Shown one piece after another: positions 1 through 9,495 of a stretch of DNA of 39,682 nucleotides. The notes beneath the pieces are model-generated. The model saw only the letters and a list, made by a program, of their open reading frames with translations. It did not search any database and had not been told where the DNA came from. The position numbers and the translations under genes are program-made. Source of the DNA: Bacteroidales bacterium. GTDB lineage: Bacteria > Bacteroidota > Bacteroidia > Bacteroidales > Tenuifilaceae. The stretch is from positions 1 through 39,682 of the forward strand of contig JAQVYY010000032.1 in assembly GCA_028708425.1 (NCBI GenBank). Direction: 5' to 3'. How positions within the stretch are numbered: position 1 is the first letter of the stretch; the number at the start of each line of letters is the position of its first letter.

Positions 1-5
1 TGGTC

Positions 6-115
<110 letters not shown>

Positions 116-120
116 CCTTT

Positions 121-162
121 AAAAGCCTCGATAGTGTACATTGTACTATCGGGGCTTTTTAT
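121..162 (+). terminator. Intrinsic terminator of the rRNA operon
   Basis: A 15-bp stem (121-135 pairing with 145-159, with two G:T pairs) encloses a 9-base loop and runs into a T-rich tail. It starts a few bases after the 5S gene and has the form of a rho-independent terminator. Confidence 0.9.
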
Positions 163-707
163 TTATTCTATATTACTTAGAGAGCTGAAAGGAAGTGTCC
201 AATAGAATTTCTCCAGGGCATAATTTTAACCGCATGTTCTACAATTGCTTTATTCTCATATTTTTTCTTCAAAACAAAAACTTCATGATTCCCTTGGGTT
301 TACAATCAATAATAAAGAGGTCTTGTTTTCAAGCATTTTCAGCTAAGCCTTTTTATTCGATTTTGGTTTAAGCCCAATAATTTATCCTAATAATTGCTGT
401 TTCCGACAGCGACTAAGTCTCACAACCCATTTTGTTGCCCAAAATTGGGCTTCACTATGCCAGGGTAACCCGCATTATTCATCTTAAATAAATTTGAAGG
501 TTATTGCGGGTTAATTGAAAAAAATAGTTGTAATTTCCATTATTTTGAGATTATATGGACTAGTAATCTGTAAATTAAGGATTATTTTGTATATTGTGTA
601 TTCAATATAAGAGTTATGAAACATTCATATTAACAAAGTTAACACAAAGGAGAATGACTATTCCATGGATGTTCCATGTGTTCCTTTGAAATCAAATAAA
701 TAGACAC
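163..707. other. Long intergenic region with repeat copy 1
   Basis: No gene is supported here. It holds copy 1 of the 149-bp repeat (367-513), an open but start-less stretch on the minus strand (177-299), and near 660-683 a short tandem repeat of TTCCATG just ahead of the methyltransferase gene. A promoter for that gene is expected in 540-700, but I see no exact TAnnTTTG box. The closest match is TATATTGTG near 590. Confidence 0.6.
367..513 (+). repeat. 149-bp structured intergenic repeat, copy 1
   Basis: This copy aligns over its whole length with 28007-28155 and with the reverse complement of 18889-19037. Landmarks in order are a CCCAATAATT start, the stem GCTGTTTCCGACAGC, the block GACTAAGTCTCACAACC, the palindrome GCCCAAAATTGGGC, and a terminal hairpin opening with AACCCGCATTATTCATC and closing with ATTGCGGGTTAA. 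The outer ends resemble each other inverted (TTAACCC type), which suggests a small non-autonomous mobile element or structured RNA repeat. I do not recognise it as a named family. Confidence 0.85.
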
Positions 708-1403
708 ATGAAATACCTGTATATTATACTCACAATTTTAATTTTCTCTTGGCCAACGAATGCTCAGGATTATAAGCAGAGAAGGGAAAAAATGGTGGAC
801 AAGCAGATTTATAAGAGAGGTATTAAGCATGCTAATACTCTTGATGCATTGAGAAAAGTAGAGCGGCATTTATTTGTATCTCCAAGGTATAAGCACATGG
901 CCTATAATGATGGGCCTTTGTCAATAGGTTATGGTCAGACTATTTCGCAACCTTATATTGTTGCCTATATGACGCAGATTATAGACCCAAAACCAGAGCA
1001 TAAAATTTTGGAAATCGGTACAGGTTCAGGGTATCAGGCTGCTATTTTAGCAGAGATTGTTGATGAGGTTTATACCATCGAGATTATTCCTGAACTTGGA
1101 GAAATAGCTTCGGAGAGGCTCAAAAAACTTGGTTATGATAATGTAGCAGTTATTAAAGGTGATGGTTATTATGGTTTGCTAGAACACGCACCTTTCGATG
1201 CTATTGTTGTAACTGCCGCTGCTGAGCATATTCCTCCCTCTCTAATTCAACAATTAAAAGAAGGTGGGAAAATGGTTATTCCCGTTGGTTCCCCTTTTCT
1301 TGTTCAAACACTTATGTTGGTTGAGAAAAAGAGGGGAAAGATATCAACATCGAGCCTAATGCCGGTTAGATTTGTGCCATTCACCAGAAGCCAGAAGCAG
1401 TAA
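708..1403 (+). CDS. pcm: Protein-L-isoaspartate O-methyltransferase, probably exported
   Basis: This enzyme uses S-adenosylmethionine to methylate isoaspartyl residues in aged proteins so that they can be repaired. The 231-residue protein has the family's substrate-side motif GQTIS (76-80) and the SAM-binding motif LEIGTGSGYQ (101-110), followed by further methyltransferase strands (VYTIEI, DAIVVTAAAEHIP). Residues 1-19 form a hydrophobic stretch ending in NAQ that looks like a signal peptide, which is odd for an enzyme that needs cytoplasmic SAM. The stretch could instead anchor the protein in the membrane facing the cytoplasm. The start chosen is the first ATG and it keeps the whole hydrophobic segment. 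The next gene begins 16 bases downstream, so the two are probably co-transcribed. Confidence 0.9.
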   Translation: MKYLYIILTILIFSWPTNAQDYKQRREKMVDKQIYKRGIKHANTLDALRKVERHLFVSPRYKHMAYNDGPLSIGYGQTISQPYIVAYMTQIIDPKPEHKILEIGTGSGYQAAILAEIVDEVYTIEIIPELGEIASERLKKLGYDNVAVIKGDGYYGLLEHAPFDAIVVTAAAEHIPPSLIQQLKEGGKMVIPVGSPFLVQTLMLVEKKRGKISTSSLMPVRFVPFTRSQKQ

Positions 1404-1419
1404 AGTTGAAGCGTCAAAA

Positions 1420-3795
1420 ATGAATAGAAGGATTTATTTCTCCCTTGGGCTTCTTTCTGCATCATTAATAGCATTTCAGTTGTCGTTAATGCAATTGATC
1501 TCGGCCGTGCAATGGAATCACTTTGCCTATATGGTAATTTCGGTTGCATTACTGGGATTTGGTGCCAGCGGTACACTTCTTGCGTTGACTAGGAAATGGT
1601 TTGTGCGACACGCCGAGTTTGCCTTGTATTTACTGATGATTCTTACAGGAGTTTCGATGTGTGGAATTATTCTGTTTTCATCGGTACTTTTTGGGAGATT
1701 CGATACATACCTAATCTTTATTGATTTTTCCAACGCTAAATATCTTTTTCTCTCCTATTTTTCTTTTTTTATCCCTTTCTTTTTTGGAGCACTTGCCATT
1801 GGCTTAATTTACACTCAATACGTTAATCGTATTGGAACTATGTATTTTGCCGACTTGCTAGGATCTGGCCTTGGAGGAATTTTTATGTTGGGGTTACTCT
1901 GGCTATTTTATCCTGCTCAGCTGCCTGCAGCAGTATCTATCCTTCCAATTGTTGCCGGAATACTTATCATCCCTAAATCATGGTTCAGAAGATTAATAAT
2001 TCCATCCTTACTTCTTCTTTTCTTGCCAGTTTATCTGATTATTTTCCCATCAGAACTTCCAGTTTCGGAATTTAAAAGTATTTCGGGGGCATTGAATATG
2101 CCCAAAAGTGAGATTTACATGGAGAGAAAGAGCCCTTATGGACATATTCAGGTAATAAATTGCCCGTCATTACGATATGCCCCAGGTTTAAGCCTTTCTT
2201 TCACGGAGGACATTCCTGTTGGCGATATCTTATATATAAACGGGAATTGGTTTGGGGCACTTACAGCTAGAGCTAAGAATGACAATATTCATTTTCTTGA
2301 TTACACTACCCATAATTTGGCATATGTAATTTCTGAACCTACCAGTGTACTTATATTGGATGGAGGAACGGGTTTACATGCAGGCCATGCACTTTGGAAT
2401 GGGGCTTCAAATGTTACTGTTGTAGAAGAAAATAAAAAGGTAATACATTTACTTAAGAATGAACTTGCATTTAAGATTGATTCTCTGTTCTCTAATCCAA
2501 AACTTACATCAATAAGTTTGCATTCGCGAAGTTTTCTTCTGGCAGATACTTCCCATTATGATCTTATTGTTTTACCATCCATAGAAAGTTTTGGGGGCAG
2601 CTCTGGGGTTAATGCGCTTGAGGAGCAGTATATATTAACCCTAGAAGCCATGAACGATGTCTGGGGCCACCTTAGCGATGGAGGTATGATTGAGATTACC
2701 TCCTGGATGGATTATCCTGTACGAAACCCTCTAAAAATTCTGGCCACACTTACCGAAACGCTTGAGCAAAATGGGCATATGGAGGTTGGCCAACATCTGG
2801 TAGCGATTCGAAGTTGGGGAACTATCAGTTTTATTCTTAAAAAATCACCATTTACCCCTGGCGAAGTATCAGAAATAAAAGATTTTTGCGAGCTAATGTA
2901 TTTCGATCCAGTTTTATTGCCAGGGATTACCTCTTCTAAAAGATCGGTTTTTAATCATTTGCAGGACACCAGTTTTTTTAGCTCTGTTGATCAGATAGTT
3001 TCTCCAGAAAGAAACTCTTTTTATAAAAATTATGATTTCAATATTAAACCTGCTACCGATAATAAACCCTATTTTTCGCAATTTCTAAAACTCGATCGAT
3101 TAAGTAAGCTACGTAATTTATTTGGGCAAGGGGCTGTCCCTTTCCTTGAAATAGGGTACTTTATTACGCTGCTTACTTTTATACAGATATCATTGATTGC
3201 TTTTATTCTGATTATTTTCCCCTTGTTTTTTACCAAATGGAAAGGGAAAGGGAAGTTTTATACGTTACTTCATTTCAGCGGGATAGGGGTAGGATTTATG
3301 TTTGTTGAGATTGTATTTATTCAGCAGTTTATTCTTTATTTTGGTAACCCTGTTATTGCAGCTTCTGCCGTGTTAAGCGGGATGTTAATATCTTCGGGCA
3401 TTGGAAGTTTGGTGTCATCGAGACTTAAAAGCAGAAGCAGGAATATTTCGGTAATTCTTTCGCTGGTTATCCTCTTTATATTATTTTATGCGTTCATTCT
3501 TACTCCTGCCCTAAGGGCATCAATTAACCTACCTTTTGCCCTAAAAATTCTTTTTTCCATTCTTCTTATATTTCCAGTTGCATTTTTTATGGGTATGCCT
3601 TTCCCAATAGGACTAAAATACCTCGACGGGCGTAACAATACCCTCATCCCATGGGCATGGGGAATTAATGGGTGTTTCTCGGTAGTAAGCACAGTTTTGG
3701 CAACCATTATAGCTGTTGAAGCAGGATATATTTGGGTTATGCTACTTGCCAGCATGGCCTATGGACTTGCTTTAGCGGCAAACATTTTCAGATAG
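1420..3795 (+). CDS. Multi-pass membrane protein with spermidine-synthase-like domain
   Basis: The 791-residue protein has about six or seven membrane segments in residues 1-210, a soluble middle domain, and a second membrane block from about 590 to the end. The middle domain resembles the spermidine synthase fold: SPYGHIQV mirrors the family's N-terminal strand, and LDGGTG (313-318) with VTVVEENKK corresponds to the nucleotide-binding loop and following acidic strand. The usual aminopropyltransferase signature GGGDGG is altered, so polyamine synthesis is not assured. A longer upstream ATG at 1372 overlaps the preceding gene and would precede the membrane segment with a polar stretch, so I prefer ATG at 1420. 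Such membrane fusions occur in many bacteria without a settled substrate. The neighbour is another SAM-fold enzyme. Confidence 0.75.
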   Translation: MNRRIYFSLGLLSASLIAFQLSLMQLISAVQWNHFAYMVISVALLGFGASGTLLALTRKWFVRHAEFALYLLMILTGVSMCGIILFSSVLFGRFDTYLIFIDFSNAKYLFLSYFSFFIPFFFGALAIGLIYTQYVNRIGTMYFADLLGSGLGGIFMLGLLWLFYPAQLPAAVSILPIVAGILIIPKSWFRRLIIPSLLLLFLPVYLIIFPSELPVSEFKSISGALNMPKSEIYMERKSPYGHIQVINCPSLRYAPGLSLSFTEDIPVGDILYINGNWFGALTARAKNDNIHFLDYTTHNLAYVISEPTSVLILDGGTGLHAGHALWNGASNVTVVEENKKVIHLLKNELAFKIDSLFSNPKLTSISLHSRSFLLADTSHYDLIVLPSIESFGGSSGVNALEEQYILTLEAMNDVWGHLSDGGMIEITSWMDYPVRNPLKILATLTETLEQNGHMEVGQHLVAIRSWGTISFILKKSPFTPGEVSEIKDFCELMYFDPVLLPGITSSKRSVFNHLQDTSFFSSVDQIVSPERNSFYKNYDFNIKPATDNKPYFSQFLKLDRLSKLRNLFGQGAVPFLEIGYFITLLTFIQISLIAFILIIFPLFFTKWKGKGKFYTLLHFSGIGVGFMFVEIVFIQQFILYFGNPVIAASAVLSGMLISSGIGSLVSSRLKSRSRNISVILSLVILFILFYAFILTPALRASINLPFALKILFSILLIFPVAFFMGMPFPIGLKYLDGRNNTLIPWAWGINGCFSVVSTVLATIIAVEAGYIWVMLLASMAYGLALAANIFR

Positions 3796-4103
3796 AGTTT
3801 CTCTTTAATGCCCATTAAGTATTGTTCTTCTTATAAAACCTATTAAAACCTTGTCATTCTCAGTATTAGCTAAGAATCTCAAAAGATTTACTGGACAACA
3901 GTGATATTTGATAATTAATTCGGATTATTTTGAACTTTTAGTTTTTACAGGGGTTTATCAAAGACTAGGGAATGTTGAGAATAGAAATCTCTGTTGTTTT
4001 TAGTAACTTTGCACCGTTGAAATAAATTCATTCAGCTTATTAAATTTTTACATATTCTAGCTGTAGTATATTTCTATAGTTTCCCTTTTTTTAAATCAAA
4101 AGT
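3796..4103. other. Intergenic region ahead of the lytic transglycosylase gene
   Basis: This AT-rich spacer holds a perfect TAnnTTTG box (TAACTTTG, 4004-4011) about 90 bases before the next start codon. I see no terminator hairpin for the preceding gene, no repeat and no small gene. Confidence 0.5.
4004..4011 (+). promoter_or_regulatory. Candidate Bacteroidota -7 promoter box
   Basis: TAACTTTG matches the TAnnTTTG consensus exactly. No TTTG -33 element lies at the usual 19-21 base spacing (the nearest TTG is at 3975), so this is only a candidate start site for the transglycosylase gene. Confidence 0.35.
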
Positions 4104-5072
4104 ATGGTAAGTAGGAGTTGGTTAAAGCATACACTTATTACTGTTATTGTAATTGGTGTGGTATTATTTGTTCTATTTGTTTTAAAGTCATCGGCTTTTA
4201 GCAGTGGGGCCTGTTTTTCGGGTGTTTACAAGAGTAACGATAGCACGAGGATTCAGAATCCTGTTTATCAGGTTCCTATTCCACAAACTTTAAGTTTTGC
4301 AGGAGAGGAGGTTCCTCTTAACTATTTCGATGTTAGAGAAAGCTTAGATAGAGAATTACAGGTTAATACCTATTGGCATTCGCAAACAGTTTTACTGCTT
4401 AAACGCGCAAATAGGTTTCTTCCTATAATTGAGCCTATTTTAAAAGAGTATAATATACCTAATGACTTTAAATACTTAGCTGTTGCCGAAAGTGCATTAA
4501 CCCAGGCAGTTTCACCTGCTCAAGCTGTCGGGTTTTGGCAAATTTTAGAGGGTACTGCCATGGAACTGGGTTTAGAGGTTAATAAAGAGGTTGATGAACG
4601 GTACCATATTGAAAAGTCAACCCGAGCTGCATGTGAATTCTTACAACAGAGTTACAACCGATTTGGTAGTTGGACATTAGCTGCTGCATCGTACAACTTT
4701 GGAAGGACTGGAATGCTGAGACAAATGGATAGGCAGGCTGGCACCTGTTACTACGATATGGTACTTGGTGAAGAAACAGGTCGCTACATGTTCAGAATTT
4801 TAGCCTTTAAACTAATCTTTGCTAACCCACAGCAATATGGATTCTTTTTGGAACCCCATGAGCTTTACCCTCCCTTAAAGTTTTTTGAAGTACCAGTTGA
4901 TACTGCGGTTACTGATTTTGCACAGTTTGCCAAACATTTTAGCACAAACTATAAGATTTTGAAGTTGTATAACCCATGGCTAAGAGAGAGTTACTTAACA
5001 AATAAAAATAGTAAATGTTACAGTATAAAAATCCCCAAAGCTAGTTTTAGGGAAAGCGCTTACGATTTATAG
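4104..5072 (+). CDS. Membrane-anchored lytic transglycosylase (SLT/MltD-like)
   Basis: Lytic transglycosylases cut the glycan strands of peptidoglycan in the periplasm and leave 1,6-anhydro ends. Residues 9-28 form a membrane anchor or signal segment. The SLT domain spans about 95-235: YNIPNDFKYLAVAESAL contains the catalytic glutamate (E129), followed by the glycine-rich GFWQI (143-147) and the C-terminal signature AAASYNFGRTGMLRQM. The 322-residue length suits an MltD-like enzyme without LysM repeats, which I do not find. The residues after 240 have no motif I recognise. uvrA starts 64 bases downstream and probably has its own signals. Confidence 0.87.
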   Translation: MVSRSWLKHTLITVIVIGVVLFVLFVLKSSAFSSGACFSGVYKSNDSTRIQNPVYQVPIPQTLSFAGEEVPLNYFDVRESLDRELQVNTYWHSQTVLLLKRANRFLPIIEPILKEYNIPNDFKYLAVAESALTQAVSPAQAVGFWQILEGTAMELGLEVNKEVDERYHIEKSTRAACEFLQQSYNRFGSWTLAAASYNFGRTGMLRQMDRQAGTCYYDMVLGEETGRYMFRILAFKLIFANPQQYGFFLEPHELYPPLKFFEVPVDTAVTDFAQFAKHFSTNYKILKLYNPWLRESYLTNKNSKCYSIKIPKASFRESAYDL

Positions 5073-5136
5073 TATCTATTTTGAATTACCTAGTTCTAAT
5101 CCAAGGAAAAATTACCTAAAATTATTTGATATTAAC

Positions 5137-7980
5137 ATGAAATCGCAACCAGGTGAAGCGCTTGAAATAAGTGTTCAGGGAGCAAAAGTGCACAACCTAA
5201 AAAATATTGATATTGATATTCCTCGAAATAGGCTTACCGTGATCACAGGATTAAGCGGGAGTGGGAAATCATCCTTAGCTTTTGATACTATTTATGCAGA
5301 AGGGCAGCGTAGGTACATTGAGACCCTTTCGGCCTATGCGCGCCAATTTTTAGGGGTTATGGAGCGGCCCAATGTTGATAAAATATCTGGCTTAAGCCCC
5401 GTTATATCCATAGAGCAAAAATCTACAAATCGTAACCCACGGTCAACTGTGGGTACAGTAACCGAAGTGTATGATTTTCTTCGCTTGCTGTACGCTAGGG
5501 CTTCAATTGCCTATTCGTCGGAGACTGGTCAGGAAATGGTAAAGTACACTGATGAGCAAATAGTGCATTTAATTACTAAAGAATTTAACCAGAAGCGAAT
5601 AGCTATTCTTGCCCCTGTTGTTAAAGGTCGTAAAGGGCATTATCGAGAGCTTTTCGAGCAGTTCAGAAATAAGGGTTACTTGCATGCTAGGGTTGATGGA
5701 GAAATTGTAGAGCTACTGCCATCAATGAAACTTGACAGGTACAAAACTCACCATATTGAGCTGTTAATTGATAAGATAAAGGTGGGGGATAGTGACGCTA
5801 AGCGGTTGTCGAGCTCTATTTCTACGGCTATGGGGCAGGGGAAAGGCACTATTATGGTGCTGGATGTTGATTCTGATACTCATCGTTACTATAGCCGTAA
5901 TTTAATGTGCCCCTCAACAGGAATCGCCTATGAGGAACCAGCACCCTATACCTTTTCATTTAACTCGCCCAGGGGTGCATGCCCTCGATGTAATGGAATT
6001 GGAACGGTTGCTGAAGCTGATTTAAGCAAAATTATACCCGACACAAGTATTAGCATAAAGAAAGGCGGGATACAGCCCATTGGACCATATAAAAGTACGT
6101 TAATATTTTGGCAACTTGAGGCTATTGCAGCAAAGTATGGTTTTTTGTTAACCGATGCCATTGCTGATATTCCAGAAGATGCTCTTAATGTAATACTTTA
6201 TGGGTCCGAGGAGCAGTTTACCCTAAAAAATGCTCACCTTGGTGTGCGTACCAACTATTTTTTAAGCTTCGACGGCGTTATAAATTATATCCATAGTTAC
6301 CATACTAACGACGAAATGAATGGGAGAGGCCCTAAATGGGCTAAGCAGTTTCTTTTGCAAGTAAAGTGCCCAGTTTGTGATGGTAGTAGGCTAAAGCCCG
6401 AAACCAGCTGGTTTAAGATTGATGGTAAAAGTATTGTAGAGGTTGCTGCGATGGATATTCTAACCCTGTTGGAATGGCTTAATGGTATAGAGGATAGGTT
6501 GTTGCCAAAGCAGCGAGCTATAGCAACCGAAATTTTAAAGGAGATAAGGGAAAGGGTTGGTTTCCTTTTGGATGTTGGGTTGGAGTATCTCTCATTAGAC
6601 AGAGGGGCTTCTACTCTTTCAGGAGGTGAAAGTCAACGAATAAGGCTGGCAACACAAATAGGGTCTAAATTAGTTAATGTGCTGTATATTCTAGATGAGC
6701 CAAGTATTGGCTTACATCAACGCGATAATATCCGATTAATTGAATCGTTACAGAGGCTTAGAGATTCGGGGAACTCGGTTATTGTGGTTGAACACGACGA
6801 GGAGATGATTCTCTCGGCAGACCATATTGTTGATATGGGGCCTCGTGCTGGTCGGTTAGGGGGAAAAGTGGTTGCCATTGGTTCTCCAGAAGAAATCAAG
6901 AAAACCGACTCGTTAACGGCAAAGTATTTAAATGGAACACTTGAAATACCTTTGCCAGAACAACATAGGGAGGGCAATGGAAAATATCTTCGTTTAAAGG
7001 GTGCAAAGGGAAATAATCTTAAAAATGTTAATCTAGAGCTACCATTGGGAAGACTTATTTGCATAACCGGTGTTTCGGGTAGCGGAAAATCAACATTAAT
7101 AAACGGAACCTTACGCCCGGTACTTAGTAAACAGCTAAACAGAGCGCTTGATGTACCCTTGCCGTATGCTTCAGTTGATGGGATTGGAAATATTGATAAG
7201 ATTGTTGAGATTAGTCAGAGCCCAATTGGAAGAACGCCTCGTTCAAATCCAGCTACATACACAGGCGTATTTACTGATATCCGAAAATTGTTTGAGATTA
7301 CCCCTGAGGCACAGATAAGGGGGTATAAAGCGGGTCGATTTTCTTTTAACGTTAAGGGTGGGCGATGCGAAACATGTAAAGGTGCTGGAGTTCAGTCAAT
7401 TGAAATGAATTTTTTGCCCGATGTTTACGTAACGTGTAAAATTTGCAACGGGAAAAGATACAATAGAGAAACGCTTGAGGTGCGTTATAAGGGTAAGAGT
7501 ATAAGCGATGTTCTTGATATGACGATTAACCAAGCGGTCGATTTTTTCTGTAAGATACCCTCTATTTGTAAAAAAATTGCAACATTACAGGATGTTGGGC
7601 TAGGGTATGTAACACTTGGCCAACCATCAACAACCCTCTCGGGTGGTGAGAGTCAGCGTGTTAAGTTAGCATCCGAATTGGCCAAGCGTGATACGGGTAA
7701 AACACTATATGTCCTTGACGAACCAACTACAGGGTTGCATTTTGAGGATGTAAAAGTATTATTAGATGTGCTTAATAAGCTTGTTGATAAAGGTAATACT
7801 GTGGTTGTTATTGAGCATAACATGGACGTGATAAAGATTGCAGATCATGTTATCGACCTTGGTCCCGAAGGAGGGGCTAAGGGAGGAAACATCCTGTTTA
7901 CTGGTACGCCCGATGAGTTGATGCTATGCAAAAAAGGGTATACTGGCAAATACTTATATAAGCATATACACAGGTCTTGA
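5137..7980 (+). CDS. uvrA: Excinuclease ABC subunit A (UvrA)
   Basis: UvrA is the damage-recognition ATPase of nucleotide excision repair; it loads UvrB onto damaged DNA in the cytoplasm. The 947-residue protein has the full double-ABC layout: Walker A GLSGSGKS (38-45), the first LSGGES signature near 494, a second Walker A GVSGSGKS (645-652), the second LSGGES near 834, and Walker B-type strands [10 protein letters not shown] and [10 protein letters not shown]. The C-terminal zinc module is intact (CETC and CKIC). In the first zinc module one cysteine pair reads CPST instead of CxxC, a change I recall from other Bacteroidota UvrA proteins. It converges with the next gene, with only 20 bases between stop codons. 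Confidence 0.97.
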   Translation: MKSQPGEALEISVQGAKVHNLKNIDIDIPRNRLTVITGLSGSGKSSLAFDTIYAEGQRRYIETLSAYARQFLGVMERPNVDKISGLSPVISIEQKSTNRNPRSTVGTVTEVYDFLRLLYARASIAYSSETGQEMVKYTDEQIVHLITKEFNQKRIAILAPVVKGRKGHYRELFEQFRNKGYLHARVDGEIVELLPSMKLDRYKTHHIELLIDKIKVGDSDAKRLSSSISTAMGQGKGTIMVLDVDSDTHRYYSRNLMCPSTGIAYEEPAPYTFSFNSPRGACPRCNGIGTVAEADLSKIIPDTSISIKKGGIQPIGPYKSTLIFWQLEAIAAKYGFLLTDAIADIPEDALNVILYGSEEQFTLKNAHLGVRTNYFLSFDGVINYIHSYHTNDEMNGRGPKWAKQFLLQVKCPVCDGSRLKPETSWFKIDGKSIVEVAAMDILTLLEWLNGIEDRLLPKQRAIATEILKEIRERVGFLLDVGLEYLSLDRGASTLSGGESQRIRLATQIGSKLVNVLYILDEPSIGLHQRDNIRLIESLQRLRDSGNSVIVVEHDEEMILSADHIVDMGPRAGRLGGKVVAIGSPEEIKKTDSLTAKYLNGTLEIPLPEQHREGNGKYLRLKGAKGNNLKNVNLELPLGRLICITGVSGSGKSTLINGTLRPVLSKQLNRALDVPLPYASVDGIGNIDKIVEISQSPIGRTPRSNPATYTGVFTDIRKLFEITPEAQIRGYKAGRFSFNVKGGRCETCKGAGVQSIEMNFLPDVYVTCKICNGKRYNRETLEVRYKGKSISDVLDMTINQAVDFFCKIPSICKKIATLQDVGLGYVTLGQPSTTLSGGESQRVKLASELAKRDTGKTLYVLDEPTTGLHFEDVKVLLDVLNKLVDKGNTVVVIEHNMDVIKIADHVIDLGPEGGAKGGNILFTGTPDELMLCKKGYTGKYLYKHIHRS

Positions 7981-8000
7981 TGGTATTATAAGATAACTAT

Positions 8001-9476
8001 TTATTGAGAAAAGAAGTAGTTGTTTAGTTCGTATATCTCTTCAACACTAAGCGAAAGCGAGCCATCAAAAAATGATTCAATAGCTGTCATTAGTTCCTGA
8101 AATGATATGTAACCATCGCCATCCTTGTCAACCTCTTTAAACTTTTCGGGAATAACGCCGGGGGTAAAAGAGATACTCCTAGTCCATATTGGGGCGATAG
8201 GCATCATCTTGGCTTCTTCGCGTTTAACTGCTGTTGGTTTGCTAAACATTTGTGCAAGGGTTTCAGGAGATATTTGTACCCCGTTCTCGTCAACAATTGC
8301 TCCTGCTGGGGTGTTTGGCTCTTTGTCAAGGTAGTCAGGTATTCCGTCACCATCGCTATCAAATGGGCAACCCAATGAGTCAACTGCAACGCCCAGGGGA
8401 GTGTCAGGGCATTCATCTAGCCAGTCGAAAACTTGGTCTCTATCCTGGTCAGCAAGCATCACCTCATAATCAAAAGCATCAGTAATGTCGGCAAAAAGAA
8501 GCTCAACTTTTATCATTTCCGGATCGGAAAATAGGTCAAAATTAAGCGAGAAGTTTGTGAACATGAACATGTCGTTTCCGCTAAACTTCTCGGGGTTGGG
8601 GACGTCAAGTTTTTTAGCAATATCATAATTGAAATTGTCTAGCAAATCGGTAAATGCGTAGTGTAACGATGTTGCTACTCTTAGATTCATTCGGTATGAT
8701 AGATGGAAGTCAAAACCCATTTCTATAGGTATTACTACCGTTGTTGTGGGGTATTTTAAATCTAAATCTAGCTTTTTGTAGTACTCATCTGTCGCAAAGT
8801 TCTGTTCGTAATTATTCTCAAGTTTAATAATTTCGGCCTTAAATGCGTTGGGGTTGGTTTGGGCAAGGTTCCGAATTGTTCCATCGTCCCAATAGTGGTA
8901 GTATGTACCATCTGAATGTATTACATTGGTGTTGGTACCTAAAATTTGCAGGGGCGATACGCCAACCGACACGAATGGTCGGAAGCGCTTGTTTTTTCCG
9001 AATAGATGACCAAAGTTGTACTCAGCGCTAACACCAATTTCCAGAAAATCTGTTTTAAATGAGGAGTTGTGATAAATAGGATTCAAGTCGTCATCTAAAG
9101 ATAGTAGCTCTGGTTTACTTTGAATTTGTCTCGATATGTCGAAGTCGTGTCCTTGCACACTACCACCGAAGAGAACAAATACATTCCATTTAAAATTATT
9201 CTTTTTACCAAAAGGTATAGATATGCCAGCTTTGTATGCCTCTTTACCCATAAGGGGGCTAGAACCTGGATACCGTATATCGCCGAGGAAATGAATAATT
9301 CCAGCACCCCCAAATATTACTGGTTTGTATACAGGGTTAAGCACCTCTACCTCTTTGGTTAGCATACTTTCATAGTACTCCTCATCAATATCCTGACTAA
9401 ACGATTTTGAAACACTTATTGTGATTAAAATTACGCTTAAACAAAAAATCGAGTATTTTTTTGTAATCATTTTCAA
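8001..9476 (-). CDS. Outer-membrane barrel protein with TSP3 repeats and an EF-hand
   Basis: The 491-residue protein starts with a signal peptide (about 1-27, ending SFSQ). About 50-330 is rich in alternating aromatic and polar strands typical of an outer-membrane barrel. It is followed by calcium-binding thrombospondin type 3 repeats (DQDRDQVFDWLDECPDTP, then DSDGDGIPDYLDKEPNTP) and near the C-terminus by an EF-hand-like loop DKDGDGYISFQE (about 448-459). The layout resembles OmpA-type proteins of Bacteroidota, but a canonical OmpA peptidoglycan-binding domain is missing and the EF-hand module takes its place. It lies 19 bases after the upstream gene, so the two form an operon and may share an envelope role. 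The precise function is unknown. Confidence 0.75.
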   Translation of the reverse strand: MKMITKKYSIFCLSVILITISVSKSFSQDIDEEYYESMLTKEVEVLNPVYKPVIFGGAGIIHFLGDIRYPGSSPLMGKEAYKAGISIPFGKKNNFKWNVFVLFGGSVQGHDFDISRQIQSKPELLSLDDDLNPIYHNSSFKTDFLEIGVSAEYNFGHLFGKNKRFRPFVSVGVSPLQILGTNTNVIHSDGTYYHYWDDGTIRNLAQTNPNAFKAEIIKLENNYEQNFATDEYYKKLDLDLKYPTTTVVIPIEMGFDFHLSYRMNLRVATSLHYAFTDLLDNFNYDIAKKLDVPNPEKFSGNDMFMFTNFSLNFDLFSDPEMIKVELLFADITDAFDYEVMLADQDRDQVFDWLDECPDTPLGVAVDSLGCPFDSDGDGIPDYLDKEPNTPAGAIVDENGVQISPETLAQMFSKPTAVKREEAKMMPIAPIWTRSISFTPGVIPEKFKEVDKDGDGYISFQELMTAIESFFDGSLSLSVEEIYELNNYFFSQ

Positions 9477-9495
9477 TTTAAGAATGATGTTCGTT

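Noticed and set aside
177-299. Forty open codons on the minus strand (ending ...HFLSAL) beside the rRNA terminator
   Set aside because: No start codon, no recognisable family, and flanked by stops. It could be the remnant of a decayed gene, but nothing supports that beyond an open frame.
367-513. Repeat copies interpreted as a CRISPR array
   Set aside because: The copies are 9-18 kb apart, on both strands, about 149 bases long, and without spacers.
1372-1419. Upstream ATG that would lengthen the membrane spermidine-synthase-like protein by 16 residues
   Set aside because: It overlaps the methyltransferase gene and places a polar stretch before the first membrane helix; ATG at 1420 is a better start.
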